A DNA stretch of 45,167 bases from Moraxella sp. (GTDB lineage Bacteria > Pseudomonadota > Gammaproteobacteria > Pseudomonadales > Moraxellaceae): the NCBI GenBank assembly GCA_030530785.1, contig JAUMUJ010000003.1, positions 18,721 through 63,887 of the forward strand. Reading direction: 5' to 3'. Of the stretch, positions 33,316 to 42,309 are shown piece after piece. The translations under genes and the position numbers were made by a program. Numbering within the stretch: the first letter of the stretch is position 1; every line of letters starts with the position of its first letter. The notes beneath the pieces were generated by a model. It was not told where the DNA came from, did no database searches, and saw only the letters and a list, made by a program, of their open reading frames with translations.

Positions 33316-33513
33316 CTATCCCCCACCCACCGCTTGCACCACTTCTACCCTCATACCATCTGTGATGATGGTATCGGTAAGGCGTGTTTTGGGAATGAGT
33401 ATGCCGTCCACTTCCACCGCAAATCTCCCTGTTGTTAGCCCTTGACTGTCTAAAAGTTCAAGTAGTGTTTGGCAAGTGGTGTGCATGGGCGTGCCATTTA
33501 AGATAATATTCAT
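33316..33513 (-). CDS. thiS: Sulfur carrier protein ThiS
   Basis: ThiS carries sulfur as a C-terminal thiocarboxylate to the thiazole synthase ThiG in thiamine synthesis. The 65-residue beta-grasp protein starts MNIILNGTPMHTTCQTLLEL and ends AVGGG, exposing the required terminal Gly-Gly. It overlaps the DUF423 gene by 4 bases. thiG, which often follows thiS, is not here; the downstream side is the accessory insertion, and a decayed thiS fragment sits at its other end. Confidence 0.88.
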   Translation of the reverse strand: MNIILNGTPMHTTCQTLLELLDSQGLTTGRFAVEVDGILIPKTRLTDTIITDGMRVEVVQAVGGG

Positions 33514-33878
33514 ACATTGTCCTTTTTTAAGGTACTAAACGCAAGCAAAAGCCAGCCGATAATCATGAGTGTGCCACCGATGGGCGTGATTGCCCCGAGC
33601 CATCTGGGCAACCCAAGTGCCATCAAATACAGCGTGCCACTAAATATGACCACACCGATTTGTAAGCACAAGGCAACTTTGGCAACATGGTGGCCCAATT
33701 TTTGTAACACGCCCAGTGCCAGCAGTCCCAAAGCGTGTATAAATAGATACAGCGTGGCGGTTTGCCAAATCTGTTGAGCATAAACATCTGCCATCTTTTT
33801 TAAGCCATGAGCCCCAAATGCTCCAAGTGCCACCGCCAGTGCCAAATTAAGGGCAGAAATTTTAAGCCAATTCATCAC
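33510..33878 (-). CDS. DUF423 (YgdD-like) membrane protein
   Basis: This 122-residue protein has four hydrophobic segments and the DUF423 signatures LGAFGAHGLKK near the start, the segment IWQTATLYLFIHALGLLALG, and FSGTLYLMALGLP. The function of the family is unknown. It lies between rpoH and thiS in what looks like one transcription unit. Confidence 0.88.
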   Translation of the reverse strand: MMNWLKISALNLALAVALGAFGAHGLKKMADVYAQQIWQTATLYLFIHALGLLALGVLQKLGHHVAKVALCLQIGVVIFSGTLYLMALGLPRWLGAITPIGGTLMIIGWLLLAFSTLKKDNV

Positions 33879-33887
33879 AGTTCATCA

Positions 33888-34928
33888 TCAGTCATCAAAA
33901 ATCATGGTATTCATCGTCATGGCTTCTTTGATTTTGTCCATGGCATTTTTTTCAATCTGACGCACCCGCTCGGCTGAGATATTATACACCGCCGCCAGCT
34001 CATGTAGGGTGGCTTTTTGGTCGGCAAGCCATCTTTGGGTAATGATGTCTCGTGAGCGGTCATCAAGGTTTTGCATGGCAGACTGTAAAGCGGTGGTGGT
34101 GTTCTCTTCCCAGTCGGCATCTTCTACAACATCGGCAGGGTCTATGGCATCTTCTAAAAACAACTGTGGGGCATAGCGTCCGTCATCTTCGTCCGTGTCT
34201 TGCATTTCAAAAGACGCATCATAGCTGGTCAGACGGCTTTCCATTTCTAAGACTTGCTTAACCGTTACGCCCAAATCTTTGGCAATGGCAGTCGCTTCGT
34301 CTAAGGTAAGCTGATTGGACGATTTTTTTAGGCTACGCAAATTAAAAAACAGCTTGCGATGGGCTTTGGTGGTGGCAACTTTGACAATCCGCCAATTTTT
34401 GATGACAAATTCATGAATCTCCGCCTTTATCCAATGCACCGCAAAACTGACCAATCGCACGCCTTTGGTAGGGTCAAAGCGTTTGACCGCCTTCATCAAA
34501 CCCAAATTCCCCTCTTGGATAAGGTCAGCCTGCGACAAGCCATAGCCCGAATAACTGCGAGCGATGTGTATCACAAAACGCAAATGACTCATGACCAATA
34601 GCCGTGCCGCTTCCACGTCTCCTTCGTGGTAGTAGCGTTCGGCAAGCTCTTTTTCTTCGCTGGGGGTTAAGATGGGGATTTGATGAACAGTGTTAATATA
34701 CGCCCCCAAGTTCACACCTGGTGCGGTCAGGTGGGTGGGCATGGCAGGCACTAGGTCTTTGGTGGCGACATCGTGGGAAACTTTATTATCGGTGCGGATA
34801 ACGATGGGGCGAGCGATGTCTTCGTCAAAATCATCATACTCATCAAAATCCACATCAAGCTCATCGTCATAATCGCCAAAGCTGTCATCTTCGGCATGGT
34901 TGTATGGTTTGGTCATTGTATTTTGCAA
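33888..34928 (-). CDS. rpoH: RNA polymerase heat-shock sigma factor RpoH
   Basis: RpoH directs RNA polymerase to heat-shock promoters. Conserved region 2 is seen in [38 protein letters not shown] and [19 protein letters not shown], followed by the RpoH box ([20 protein letters not shown]). Region 4 ends with the helix-turn-helix [20 protein letters not shown]. At 346 residues it is longer than usual (about 285), because the first 60 residues are a very acidic Asp/Tyr-rich extension. An internal start after that extension is possible, but the ATG at 34928 is in frame and no better-supported start is obvious. Confidence 0.93.
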   Translation of the reverse strand: MQNTMTKPYNHAEDDSFGDYDDELDVDFDEYDDFDEDIARPIVIRTDNKVSHDVATKDLVPAMPTHLTAPGVNLGAYINTVHQIPILTPSEEKELAERYYHEGDVEAARLLVMSHLRFVIHIARSYSGYGLSQADLIQEGNLGLMKAVKRFDPTKGVRLVSFAVHWIKAEIHEFVIKNWRIVKVATTKAHRKLFFNLRSLKKSSNQLTLDEATAIAKDLGVTVKQVLEMESRLTSYDASFEMQDTDEDDGRYAPQLFLEDAIDPADVVEDADWEENTTTALQSAMQNLDDRSRDIITQRWLADQKATLHELAAVYNISAERVRQIEKNAMDKIKEAMTMNTMIFDD

Positions 34929-35030
34929 TTAAAAAAATTATCCTATTGTAAGGCTTTGATGAGCGAAACGCTAGGGGATTTTTAAAATTGATAAACAATT
35001 TAACAATTTTTGATGGTTGAGAAAAACAGC

Positions 35031-35360
35031 TTAACCAGACTTGATGATGATAAAATGATAAACGCCGTCATCTGCCCACGTCTGCACTGTCAGGGCTTGT
35101 TTTTGGCAAAAGGCGACAAGGTCAGTTTGGCTGTTTTTGTCGCTGGCAATCAAGTACAAACCCTTACCATCTGGCACGCCACGCAAGGCGACTTTTGCTT
35201 TTAATAAGGGCATGGGGCAAGACAGCCCCCGTGCGTCAAAAACGGCACAGATTTGTCCATAAGACAGCCCTTTATCTGCCAAATTTTGACAAATGCTCAA
35301 AAGTTCATCATCAAGCGATGAGGCGAGTTCATCGCTTAGGGCAAAAAAGTCATTCACCAT
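35031..35360 (-). CDS. TusA-like sulfurtransferase domain protein
   Basis: The C-terminal 70 residues are a TusA/SirA fold with the active-site cysteine in ARGLSCPMPLLKAKVAL, the CPxP signature. This domain relays sulfur in tRNA thiolation or related pathways. The first 35 residues are an extension not seen in plain TusA. The gene overlaps the upstream lipoprotein gene by 11 bases and closes a four-gene minus-strand unit. Confidence 0.85.
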   Translation of the reverse strand: MVNDFFALSDELASSLDDELLSICQNLADKGLSYGQICAVFDARGLSCPMPLLKAKVALRGVPDGKGLYLIASDKNSQTDLVAFCQKQALTVQTWADDGVYHFIIIKSG

Positions 35361-35745
35361 AGACTTTTATACCTTGCACAAAGGCACAGCCCTTTTGACG
35401 ACCTGCCAATACCATCGCATCATGTTCGCCATAGAGCCGAGCTAGGGTGTTCTTTTTGGCTTGGCGTTGCCCACTGCCCACGCCTGTTCCCACAGAAATG
35501 GACGGATAAATCCCACCCCGACCTGCCGAGATGCCCACACCCACGCCCGTACCTAGCGAGATGCTTTGATTTTCGGTGTCTTTGGCAAGTTTGCTGATAC
35601 GAGCAACCTCTGATTGTAAGGTAGCACAATCATGGTGCTGATAGTTGCTGGGGTTGATGTATTGGGGAGCAATCGTACCTGTACTGGCACAGCCTGCCAA
35701 CGCAAGCACGCCTGCGATGGCACTCAAATGAAGTGATTTTTTCAT
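35350..35745 (-). CDS. Small glycine-rich lipoprotein, unknown
   Basis: A lipoprotein signal (MKKSLHLSAIAGVLALAGC) is followed by a mature part with a glycine-rich middle (GTGVGVGISAGRGG) and two cysteines (HHDCATLQ, QKGCAFVQ) that could form a disulfide. I recognise no named family. It is anchored in the envelope. It lies between the BolA-like and the TusA-like gene. Confidence 0.75.
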   Translation of the reverse strand: MKKSLHLSAIAGVLALAGCASTGTIAPQYINPSNYQHHDCATLQSEVARISKLAKDTENQSISLGTGVGVGISAGRGGIYPSISVGTGVGSGQRQAKKNTLARLYGEHDAMVLAGRQKGCAFVQGIKVYGE

Positions 35746-35757
35746 AAATTTTCCAAA

Positions 35758-36078
35758 CTAATCTTTGTGTTGCCCTGCACAGTTTGGGCTGTCAGGAGCA
35801 GACACTAACGCCTGCCACTCATCGGGTGTATAAGCATGAATGGCTAAGGCATGGATACCGCCCCCATTGGTCATCAAAAAAGGTCGTGCAATCGCATAGA
35901 CTGCCTGATGGCGAGCAGTTAGGCGTTTGCCCACAAACTCATCAGAGACGATGACTAATTTAAAATGACTCTCTTTGCCATCATAATATCCTGCGTGCAT
36001 TTGGCTTTCATTATCTAAGGTCAAATGCATAGGACTTAGAGCAGACAGAGCGTTTGTTAAAAGATTGGCGACAGTCAT
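35758..36078 (-). CDS. BolA-family protein
   Basis: BolA proteins bind [2Fe-2S] clusters together with monothiol glutaredoxins and may act in cluster delivery or regulation. The protein of about 106 residues has the family core HAGYYDGKESHFKLVIVSDEF followed by GKRLTARHQAVYA and GIHALAIHAYTPDEW, which contains the conserved histidine and the end of the fold. I use the ATG at 36078, one base after the stop codon of the M48 protease gene; the longer frame only re-reads that gene. Confidence 0.9.
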   Translation of the reverse strand: MTVANLLTNALSALSPMHLTLDNESQMHAGYYDGKESHFKLVIVSDEFVGKRLTARHQAVYAIARPFLMTNGGGIHALAIHAYTPDEWQALVSAPDSPNCAGQHKD

Positions 36079-36079
36079 A

Positions 36080-36913
36080 TTAACGCTTATTGATGGCAGA
36101 TTGGTATAAAGGATTGACGGAAGGTAGCAAGGCTTGGATCTGCTTGATGCGACTTTCACTGCTGGGGTGCGTGCTTAAAAACTGTGGTGGACTACTGCTT
36201 CCATCAACTCGTTGCATTTTTCGCCATAGGGTAATGGCAGAGCTTGGGTTGTAGCCTGCCCGTGCCATCAATTCAAGTCCGATTTTATCCGCTTCGGATT
36301 CTTGGGTGCGTGAATGAGGCAAATCCAATCCCACACTGCCCGCCAAACTGGCAAGCTCTGCCTGACCTGACGACAAACCCAAAGCGGCAGACGCAATGCC
36401 TATCATGCTACTGGTCGCCACGCTACGGCTCATTTTTTCACGGCTATGCTCCCGCAAGGCGTGTGCCATCTCATGCCCCATGATGGCGGCAATCTCAGCA
36501 TCGCTAAGCTGTAATCTGTCTATAATACCACTATAAAACACAATCTTACCACCTGGCATGACATAAGCATTGATGGTGTTATCCTTAATGGAATGCACTT
36601 CCCATCGCCACATACCCGCATCAGGACGATAGATGGTGGTGTGTGGAATTAGGCGGTTGGCAATGCGTCTTAGGCGAGCGACTTGGGCGGTATCCACGTC
36701 AAGTTTGCCCGCTTGTCTGGCTTGGGCAAGGGTTTGTTGATAGGCTTGATTGGATAATGCCAATATTTCTTCGCTAGACACAAGCAACAACTGCTTGCGG
36801 TTTGCCCCAACCGCCCCCGCTTCGGTGGTACTAGAACAACCCGACATCGGCAAAATCAAGCTGGCACTTAATAAGCCCACACATAAGGATTGTTTGTTGA
36901 TGGTGAATTTCAT
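36080..36913 (-). CDS. M48-family metalloprotease, lipoprotein
   Basis: This 277-residue zinc protease has a lipoprotein signal (LPMSGC lipobox) and the active site MGHEMAHALREHSREKM (HExxH), with the third ligand glutamate in SEADKIGLELMARAGYNP. It is the LoiP/BepA-like type without large extra domains, probably periplasmic and membrane-anchored, and works in outer-membrane protein quality control. The BolA-like gene follows after one base. Confidence 0.92.
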   Translation of the reverse strand: MKFTINKQSLCVGLLSASLILPMSGCSSTTEAGAVGANRKQLLLVSSEEILALSNQAYQQTLAQARQAGKLDVDTAQVARLRRIANRLIPHTTIYRPDAGMWRWEVHSIKDNTINAYVMPGGKIVFYSGIIDRLQLSDAEIAAIMGHEMAHALREHSREKMSRSVATSSMIGIASAALGLSSGQAELASLAGSVGLDLPHSRTQESEADKIGLELMARAGYNPSSAITLWRKMQRVDGSSSPPQFLSTHPSSESRIKQIQALLPSVNPLYQSAINKR

Positions 36914-37068
36914 GTTAATATCCTTTTAAGATTTTTATGCACAAGATTAACACCAAAGTACCACTATTGGCAAGCCATCTATACAAAAAAGTACAAATTT
37001 TTTATAGACTTGTAATTTTTGTAAACGCACCCCACCTTAAAGCCATCTGTTTATTTTCAGGAAAAACC

Positions 37069-37227
37069 ATGCACCAGCAAATTCCAGAGCCACCTCAGCT
37101 CCCTGAAGATGATGAATGCTGTCAAAATGGCTGTGATGAGCTGTGCGTCTTTGAAATCTATAAACTGCAAAAAGCCAATTATGATGCCAAATACGCCCAA
37201 GCCCACACAGATGCCACTGATGATTAA
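37069..37227 (+). CDS. Oxidoreductase-like domain small protein
   Basis: This 52-residue protein has the short cysteine motif CCQNGCDELCVFEIYKL preceded by prolines (PEPPQLPEDDE), which is the oxidoreductase-like domain found also in eukaryotic mitochondrial proteins. The role is unknown; metal or cluster binding by the four cysteines is plausible. I start it at the ATG at 37069, with AGGA upstream. Its end overlaps the end of the convergent HlyD gene by 4 bases. Confidence 0.75.
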   Translation: MHQQIPEPPQLPEDDECCQNGCDELCVFEIYKLQKANYDAKYAQAHTDATDD

Positions 37228-38393
37228 CGCTCGCCCAAGCCTTCTGATAAGGTTTTGGTAATCGGCTTGGTCAAATAAGACAACACCGTCCGCTCCATCG
37301 CCTTGATGTCCACGCTGGCGGTCATACCTGGTTTGATGACGATGTCTTTGGCACGGTTTTCATACTGAGCCCCTGCGATGCGAATTTGCACCCGATAGTA
37401 AGGCTCTTCACCTTGTGGGGTTTTTTCCATCAAGGTGTCGGGCGAAATATAGACCACTTCGCCGTCCATCGCCCCAAAGATAGAAAAGTCGTACGCATCT
37501 AGCTTCACACTGGCGGTCTGACCTTCTTTGACATAGGCGATGTCCACAGGTTTTACCTTAGCTTCCACAATCAAATCACTGCTAGTAGGAAGCAGTTGCA
37601 TGATGGTCTCGCCCGCTCGCACCACCCCGCCGATGGTCGTTACGGCAATGTTATTGACTTTACCGTCTGTGGGAGCAAACAGACGTTTTTCTTCTAACAC
37701 TTGGGTACGGTCTCTTAGTTGCTCTTGCTCGGCTTGGAGTTCTTCTTGGGCTCGGGTCAGTTCGGTTTGAGCGTCTTCAAAGTATTTGTTGCGTTTGTTG
37801 GTGATTTGGGCTTGTATGTCCGCTACTTGACGGCGAAGCTTAATCACATCCGCTTGACTGACATCACCATATTTTAATAATGGTTCATTTAAAGACAGTT
37901 CTTGTTCAGCAAGTCTGAGCATATTTTCAAGCGATGACACGTCCTGCTGAATGGCTTGACGGCGACGGTTATAAAGCTCGGTTTGGTTATGGACGTATTC
38001 GGGATATTTTTGAACATCTGCCCCAAATTTTAAAGGTTTATCAAAAATCTCCGCTTCTAATCGCACCACCTTTGCTTGCAAGGCGGCCACTTTGGTGGCA
38101 GAATTATCCAAAGACGCTTTTGCCCGTTCTTCTTCTAGCACCGCCAAAAGGTCGCCCTTTTTGACATCATCGCCCTCTTTGACCAAAAGCTCAGACAGTA
38201 CGCCCTCGCCCACCGCTTGAATTTCTTGGGTTCTGGCGGACGCAATAACGGTGGCGGTCGCTCGGGTTACTTGGTCAATCTTAGCAAACGATGCCCACAC
38301 CACCAAGATAATCAGCATCAATAACGTCACCCAAATAATCAGGCTAAACTTACCTGTCTCGGGTTTGGTTGGTCGGTAATTATATTCACTCAT
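37224..38393 (-). CDS. Type I secretion membrane fusion protein (HlyD family)
   Basis: The periplasmic adaptor links the inner-membrane ABC exporter to the outer-membrane TolC-like channel. The 389-residue protein has one N-terminal membrane segment (FSLIIWVTLLMLIILVVWAS), a lipoyl-like region (TQEIQAVGEGVLSELLVKEG), a long alpha-helical hairpin in the middle, and the C-terminal beta-barrel (VIKPGMTASVDIKAMERTVL). It is the last gene of the tolC-like/ABC/HlyD operon. Confidence 0.93.
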   Translation of the reverse strand: MSEYNYRPTKPETGKFSLIIWVTLLMLIILVVWASFAKIDQVTRATATVIASARTQEIQAVGEGVLSELLVKEGDDVKKGDLLAVLEEERAKASLDNSATKVAALQAKVVRLEAEIFDKPLKFGADVQKYPEYVHNQTELYNRRRQAIQQDVSSLENMLRLAEQELSLNEPLLKYGDVSQADVIKLRRQVADIQAQITNKRNKYFEDAQTELTRAQEELQAEQEQLRDRTQVLEEKRLFAPTDGKVNNIAVTTIGGVVRAGETIMQLLPTSSDLIVEAKVKPVDIAYVKEGQTASVKLDAYDFSIFGAMDGEVVYISPDTLMEKTPQGEEPYYRVQIRIAGAQYENRAKDIVIKPGMTASVDIKAMERTVLSYLTKPITKTLSEGLGER

Positions 38394-38411
38394 AAACGAT
38401 TTCCATCAAGG

Positions 38412-40577
38412 CTATTTGTCTTGGATTAGCGGTTGGCTTTGACCTGATATTTGTTGGCGGTCGTGAGCGTTTTGTTCGTTTTTCATCAGCTGATTAAGCA
38501 CCATCTGTTTTGGCCCGTCCATCACTACTTGACCATTTGCCATGATGATGATGCGATTTACCAATGCCAGTAGCTCCATCTTATGCGTTGAGACGATGAG
38601 CGTTTTTGACGGGTCTTTTAACTCTTCGGCAATCACCCTTAGGCACTGCTGGGCTTGCTGATTATCCATAGAAGCGGTTGGCTCGTCCATGAGCCACACC
38701 GATGGTTCGGTCAGCACCAAACGGGTAAATGCCACCAGCTGTTTTTGACCACCCGACAAGCCCTTACCCCCTTCACTGATGGGCAAATCCAAGCCATTAG
38801 AATGCCCCGATACCAAGCGAATGAGTCCTGTACGATGCAAGGCTTTGTTCAGTACGTCATCACTGGGAGTTGGCATACCGATGAGCAAGTTTTCTCTTAG
38901 TGTGCCTTGAAATAGACGGTGGTCTTGTTGCAGATAACCGATTTGGTGATTTAATGACTCACGGCTAATGTGGCTCATGTCTAGCCCATCTACTAACACA
39001 CTGCCTGATGTCGGAGCATAAAGTCCCGACAGCATTTTTAATAAGGTGGATTTGCCTGAACCGATAGACCCTAAAATCGCCACCCGCTCGCCTGCATTGA
39101 TGGTCAATCTGGGCACATCCAACGCCAAACGGTCGTTTTCTCCGTATTTAAATTGCAGTCGGTCGCACTGATAGTTGCCATAAATACGGCTGGGCGACAA
39201 GGGGTGGCTGACGTTATCATTATCTTGGGCAAGCTCAAACAGTCGCTCAATGTTCATCTGGGCAGCTTTGGCGTGTGAGTGCTGAACCAACAAGTTTGGC
39301 AAGCTCATAATCGGCGCTAAAATCCGCCCACCCAAGATGGTACACGCAATCAGCCCCCCTGTGGTCATGTCCTTTGACATGACGACATACGCCCCTACGA
39401 TGACAATGCCAATGTAGCTGACCTGTTGGAGCATCTGTACGCTATAAGTCAGATTGTCGTTAATGCGACGCATTTTTAGGTCATTTTTGGTGGTGGTGTC
39501 CATGACGCTGAGCCATCGGGACAAAAATTTCCAGTTACCTGACCCTGCCTTAATGGTCTCCATGCCCTCAACAGTTTCTACCAAAATCCCCGTTTTTAGA
39601 TAAGATGCCGCCGCCCCCTCGGCTGCCACCGCATCCATTCTTTTACGACTGTTTAAGCCCAAAAACACCCCGATAAATGCTGCCGTAACTGGCACTAACG
39701 CCACCCAAGGCGAACCGATGGTGGCAATGATGGTGATGAATAATAAACTCATCGGCACATCAACGATGGTAAACAGACTGCTGGCGGTAAAAAAGCTTCG
39801 CACCTGCTCATAGCCTCTAAGCTGTGCTACCAAACTGCCCACCGTGCCAGGCATTTGGTCAATTCGCACTTTTAATAGACGCTCAAAAATCTTGCGAGAC
39901 AGACCTTGGTCTAGCCCGATGACCAGCTTATCCATAACCTTAGAACGGGCAAACTTCATGCCAAGCTCAAATAAAATAATAAGTGCCACACCCGATGACA
40001 AAATCACAAGCGTGTGCTTACTGCTGGTGGGAATGACACGGTCATAAACCTGCATGGAAAACAAAGAGATGGCAAGAGCAAGCAAGTTAATGATTAAGGA
40101 AGCCACCACCGTCTCTGCCACCACCCATTTGTACTGGCGTAATTGCTGATGGAGCAATTGGGTAAACGTGATGTTTTTTTGGGCAATATGTTCATCGGTC
40201 AGGGTAATTTTTGCCACAAAATCTAGGTCAGACGTACGGCAAGTAAACTTCCCCTTTTCTTGTTCAAAGGTCCAAAGCCCCGACTGCACCTGTGCCACAA
40301 TCCGTCCATAACCCAGCTCAGTATGATGTGCTAACAGTGGCATATACGCAGGGTCAGGCTCGCTTAGAATAAAGGGCAAATCAGCGATGCCCAACACCGA
40401 CAGCAACACCAAAAGCTGTCCTTCGGGGTCGTGAATCTCTTCAAGCCCACCAACCGCCGAATGTAGGCGGTTATTATCCACAGGCACGCCTTGTTCTTTT
40501 AACAGCGTGGCGGTGGCATAACCCAATTCGCTTAAATTTTGTCTAATACTAATGGCACTCGTCTGTAAAGAAGACAT
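38412..40577 (-). CDS. Type I secretion ABC transporter (LapB/RtxB type)
   Basis: This 721-residue protein is the energy-providing exporter. It has an N-terminal C39-like domain without the catalytic cysteine (LapB-type, residues about 1-130), six membrane helices, and an ATPase domain with Walker A GSIGSGKST, signature LSGGQKQL, Walker B SVWLMDEPTASMD and switch histidine STHKMELL. The C39-like domain in such transporters binds the substrate's C-terminal signal rather than cutting it. The gene lies 18 bases from HlyD and 25 from the TolC-like gene, so it is the middle of the operon. Confidence 0.94.
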   Translation of the reverse strand: MSSLQTSAISIRQNLSELGYATATLLKEQGVPVDNNRLHSAVGGLEEIHDPEGQLLVLLSVLGIADLPFILSEPDPAYMPLLAHHTELGYGRIVAQVQSGLWTFEQEKGKFTCRTSDLDFVAKITLTDEHIAQKNITFTQLLHQQLRQYKWVVAETVVASLIINLLALAISLFSMQVYDRVIPTSSKHTLVILSSGVALIILFELGMKFARSKVMDKLVIGLDQGLSRKIFERLLKVRIDQMPGTVGSLVAQLRGYEQVRSFFTASSLFTIVDVPMSLLFITIIATIGSPWVALVPVTAAFIGVFLGLNSRKRMDAVAAEGAAASYLKTGILVETVEGMETIKAGSGNWKFLSRWLSVMDTTTKNDLKMRRINDNLTYSVQMLQQVSYIGIVIVGAYVVMSKDMTTGGLIACTILGGRILAPIMSLPNLLVQHSHAKAAQMNIERLFELAQDNDNVSHPLSPSRIYGNYQCDRLQFKYGENDRLALDVPRLTINAGERVAILGSIGSGKSTLLKMLSGLYAPTSGSVLVDGLDMSHISRESLNHQIGYLQQDHRLFQGTLRENLLIGMPTPSDDVLNKALHRTGLIRLVSGHSNGLDLPISEGGKGLSGGQKQLVAFTRLVLTEPSVWLMDEPTASMDNQQAQQCLRVIAEELKDPSKTLIVSTHKMELLALVNRIIIMANGQVVMDGPKQMVLNQLMKNEQNAHDRQQISGQSQPLIQDK

Positions 40578-40602
40578 AAGTTTCCTTATTTTTCAATCTC
40601 AC

Positions 40603-42096
40603 TCATGGCTCGGTTGGCTCTACCGCCACACCCTCGCCACCATCTATGTCGGTATCTATCTGGGCATCATTGTTGGCAAAAGCCGATTCATCAAGCGTCC
40701 ATTCAGGCAGCGGCTCATCATGTGCCGATGGGGTAATTTTTGGGCGTGCCAATTTGCCTTTTTGGCTTTGTGTCCAATCCACAAATGCCCGATAAGGACG
40801 AAACTCCGTTACAGGCTCAATGATGGATTTGTGTCCTTTTTGCCAAGGCATCGCCCCAAAATCCACTTGTAATTTATAAAAACTTGCCACCATCTGGCTT
40901 TGCACTTCTAAGAGCTGACGCTGATAATCGGACAATTCACGCACCGCATTTAGCACTTCTAGCCACGATTTACGCCCTGCAATGAACTGCCGACCGTACG
41001 AATCCACGACAATCTGAGCCCCATCAATGGCAGATGTCAAAGAACGCTCTTTATCTTTGGCGGAGATAAACTCCTGATACTGCGTCTGCAAGCTCTCCAT
41101 GACGTTACGGCGGGCGGCCTCTTGGCTTTGGGATAAACTCAACGCCCGTGCCTGTGATGCCCGAGCCAGTGCCATGTTAGAAAAGCCCGCCCCTGGGTCA
41201 TAACTCATGCCTGCCGAAAAATCCCCCTTATCGCTTCGCTGTTCTAGCTTAAAGGTGTGCTGATATTGCACATACATACTCGGATAACGGCTGGCAAGCT
41301 GAGATTTGGCTTCTTGTTTGGCGGATTCTACTTGATAAAACTGTCGTACCACGCTCGGGTGGGTCGCCCCCGAACTGTTAAACACCATGCTTTCAAAATT
41401 GGCTGACTGCGTTTTGGCATAGTCGGTCAGCATATTTAAGGTGATGTGATACTCTTTTGTGCCGATACTCTCCCCGACCAGCTGAGCCAATCTTGCTCCT
41501 GCCACCCGCTCTTGCTCTAATGCCCCTTGATAAGAATTGTAATCTTGTAAAATGCGGTTTTTGACCAAATCCAGCTCAATGCGTGCAGAAACACCATGCT
41601 CCACCCGCCGTTTCATCATCGCTTCAAACTCACGCAAGCGTTCAAGATTGGCCGTGTATAGCTCCTGCAAAGCGATGGCATAGATGTAGCTTTGCCAAAT
41701 ATCAATGGTATTTTTGGCAACGATGTTTTGTTGGTCAAAAATGTAAGCCGTTGCCGCTTTTTCGTCATAAATGCTTTGGTTAATGTTGGCGGTCAGCCGA
41801 CCTGCCGTCCACACAGGCTGTCTGATGGTAACGGTACTAATCACGCCATCTTGACTGTCATGCCCTGCACTGACGGTGGGTGTCGCCCATAGGCTCAGTT
41901 TGGCGGCTTTTACACCCTCCTGAGCTGCCAATTCATCGGCACGAGCAGAGTTCACCAACGGGTGTGTATTGGTCGCCTTGATGATCAGCTCATCAATGTT
42001 CAACGGGTTTACCTCAGCAGACGCACCCCATGATGTCATGATTATCACAATGCTCAGCCAAAGTTTTGAAATTTTTGTTGTCAGCACAACGATCAC
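40603..42096 (-). CDS. TolC-family outer-membrane channel of a type I secretion system
   Basis: The 497-residue protein has a signal peptide (cleavage near WGASA) and two internally similar halves of long amphipathic helices, as in TolC/LapE. Segments such as NPLNIDELIIKATNTHPLV and RQFIAGRKSWLEVLNAVREL are typical. It forms the outer-membrane tunnel for the adjacent ABC/HlyD pair. A C-terminal acidic tail extends past the usual barrel region. It is the first gene of the operon; the upstream gap to 42309 holds a terminator. Confidence 0.9.
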   Translation of the reverse strand: MIVVLTTKISKLWLSIVIIMTSWGASAEVNPLNIDELIIKATNTHPLVNSARADELAAQEGVKAAKLSLWATPTVSAGHDSQDGVISTVTIRQPVWTAGRLTANINQSIYDEKAATAYIFDQQNIVAKNTIDIWQSYIYAIALQELYTANLERLREFEAMMKRRVEHGVSARIELDLVKNRILQDYNSYQGALEQERVAGARLAQLVGESIGTKEYHITLNMLTDYAKTQSANFESMVFNSSGATHPSVVRQFYQVESAKQEAKSQLASRYPSMYVQYQHTFKLEQRSDKGDFSAGMSYDPGAGFSNMALARASQARALSLSQSQEAARRNVMESLQTQYQEFISAKDKERSLTSAIDGAQIVVDSYGRQFIAGRKSWLEVLNAVRELSDYQRQLLEVQSQMVASFYKLQVDFGAMPWQKGHKSIIEPVTEFRPYRAFVDWTQSQKGKLARPKITPSAHDEPLPEWTLDESAFANNDAQIDTDIDGGEGVAVEPTEP

Positions 42097-42264
42097 CGAT
42101 TATATTTATGGTCAATACATCTGTTTATCATAGCAAATTTTACGCCAAATTACTGCAACGCTTGTCCCATCTATTCTGACTTTGAGCCAGTTTCTGTTAG
42201 GCTTTTTACATCTTTCCCCTAATCACTAGCAAATATCATACCAAAAACCATCACTTCATCACAA

Positions 42265-42298
42265 AAAAGCCCGCAAGCGAACCTGCGGGCTTTTTTAG
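42265..42298. terminator. Strong terminator between adhesin and secretion operon
   Basis: aaaaaagcccgcaagc and a matching gcgggctttttt form a long GC-rich hairpin with A and T tails. It lies just downstream of the adhesin stop codon on the minus strand. Confidence 0.88.
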
Positions 42299-42309
42299 TT
42301 AGGTTAATG

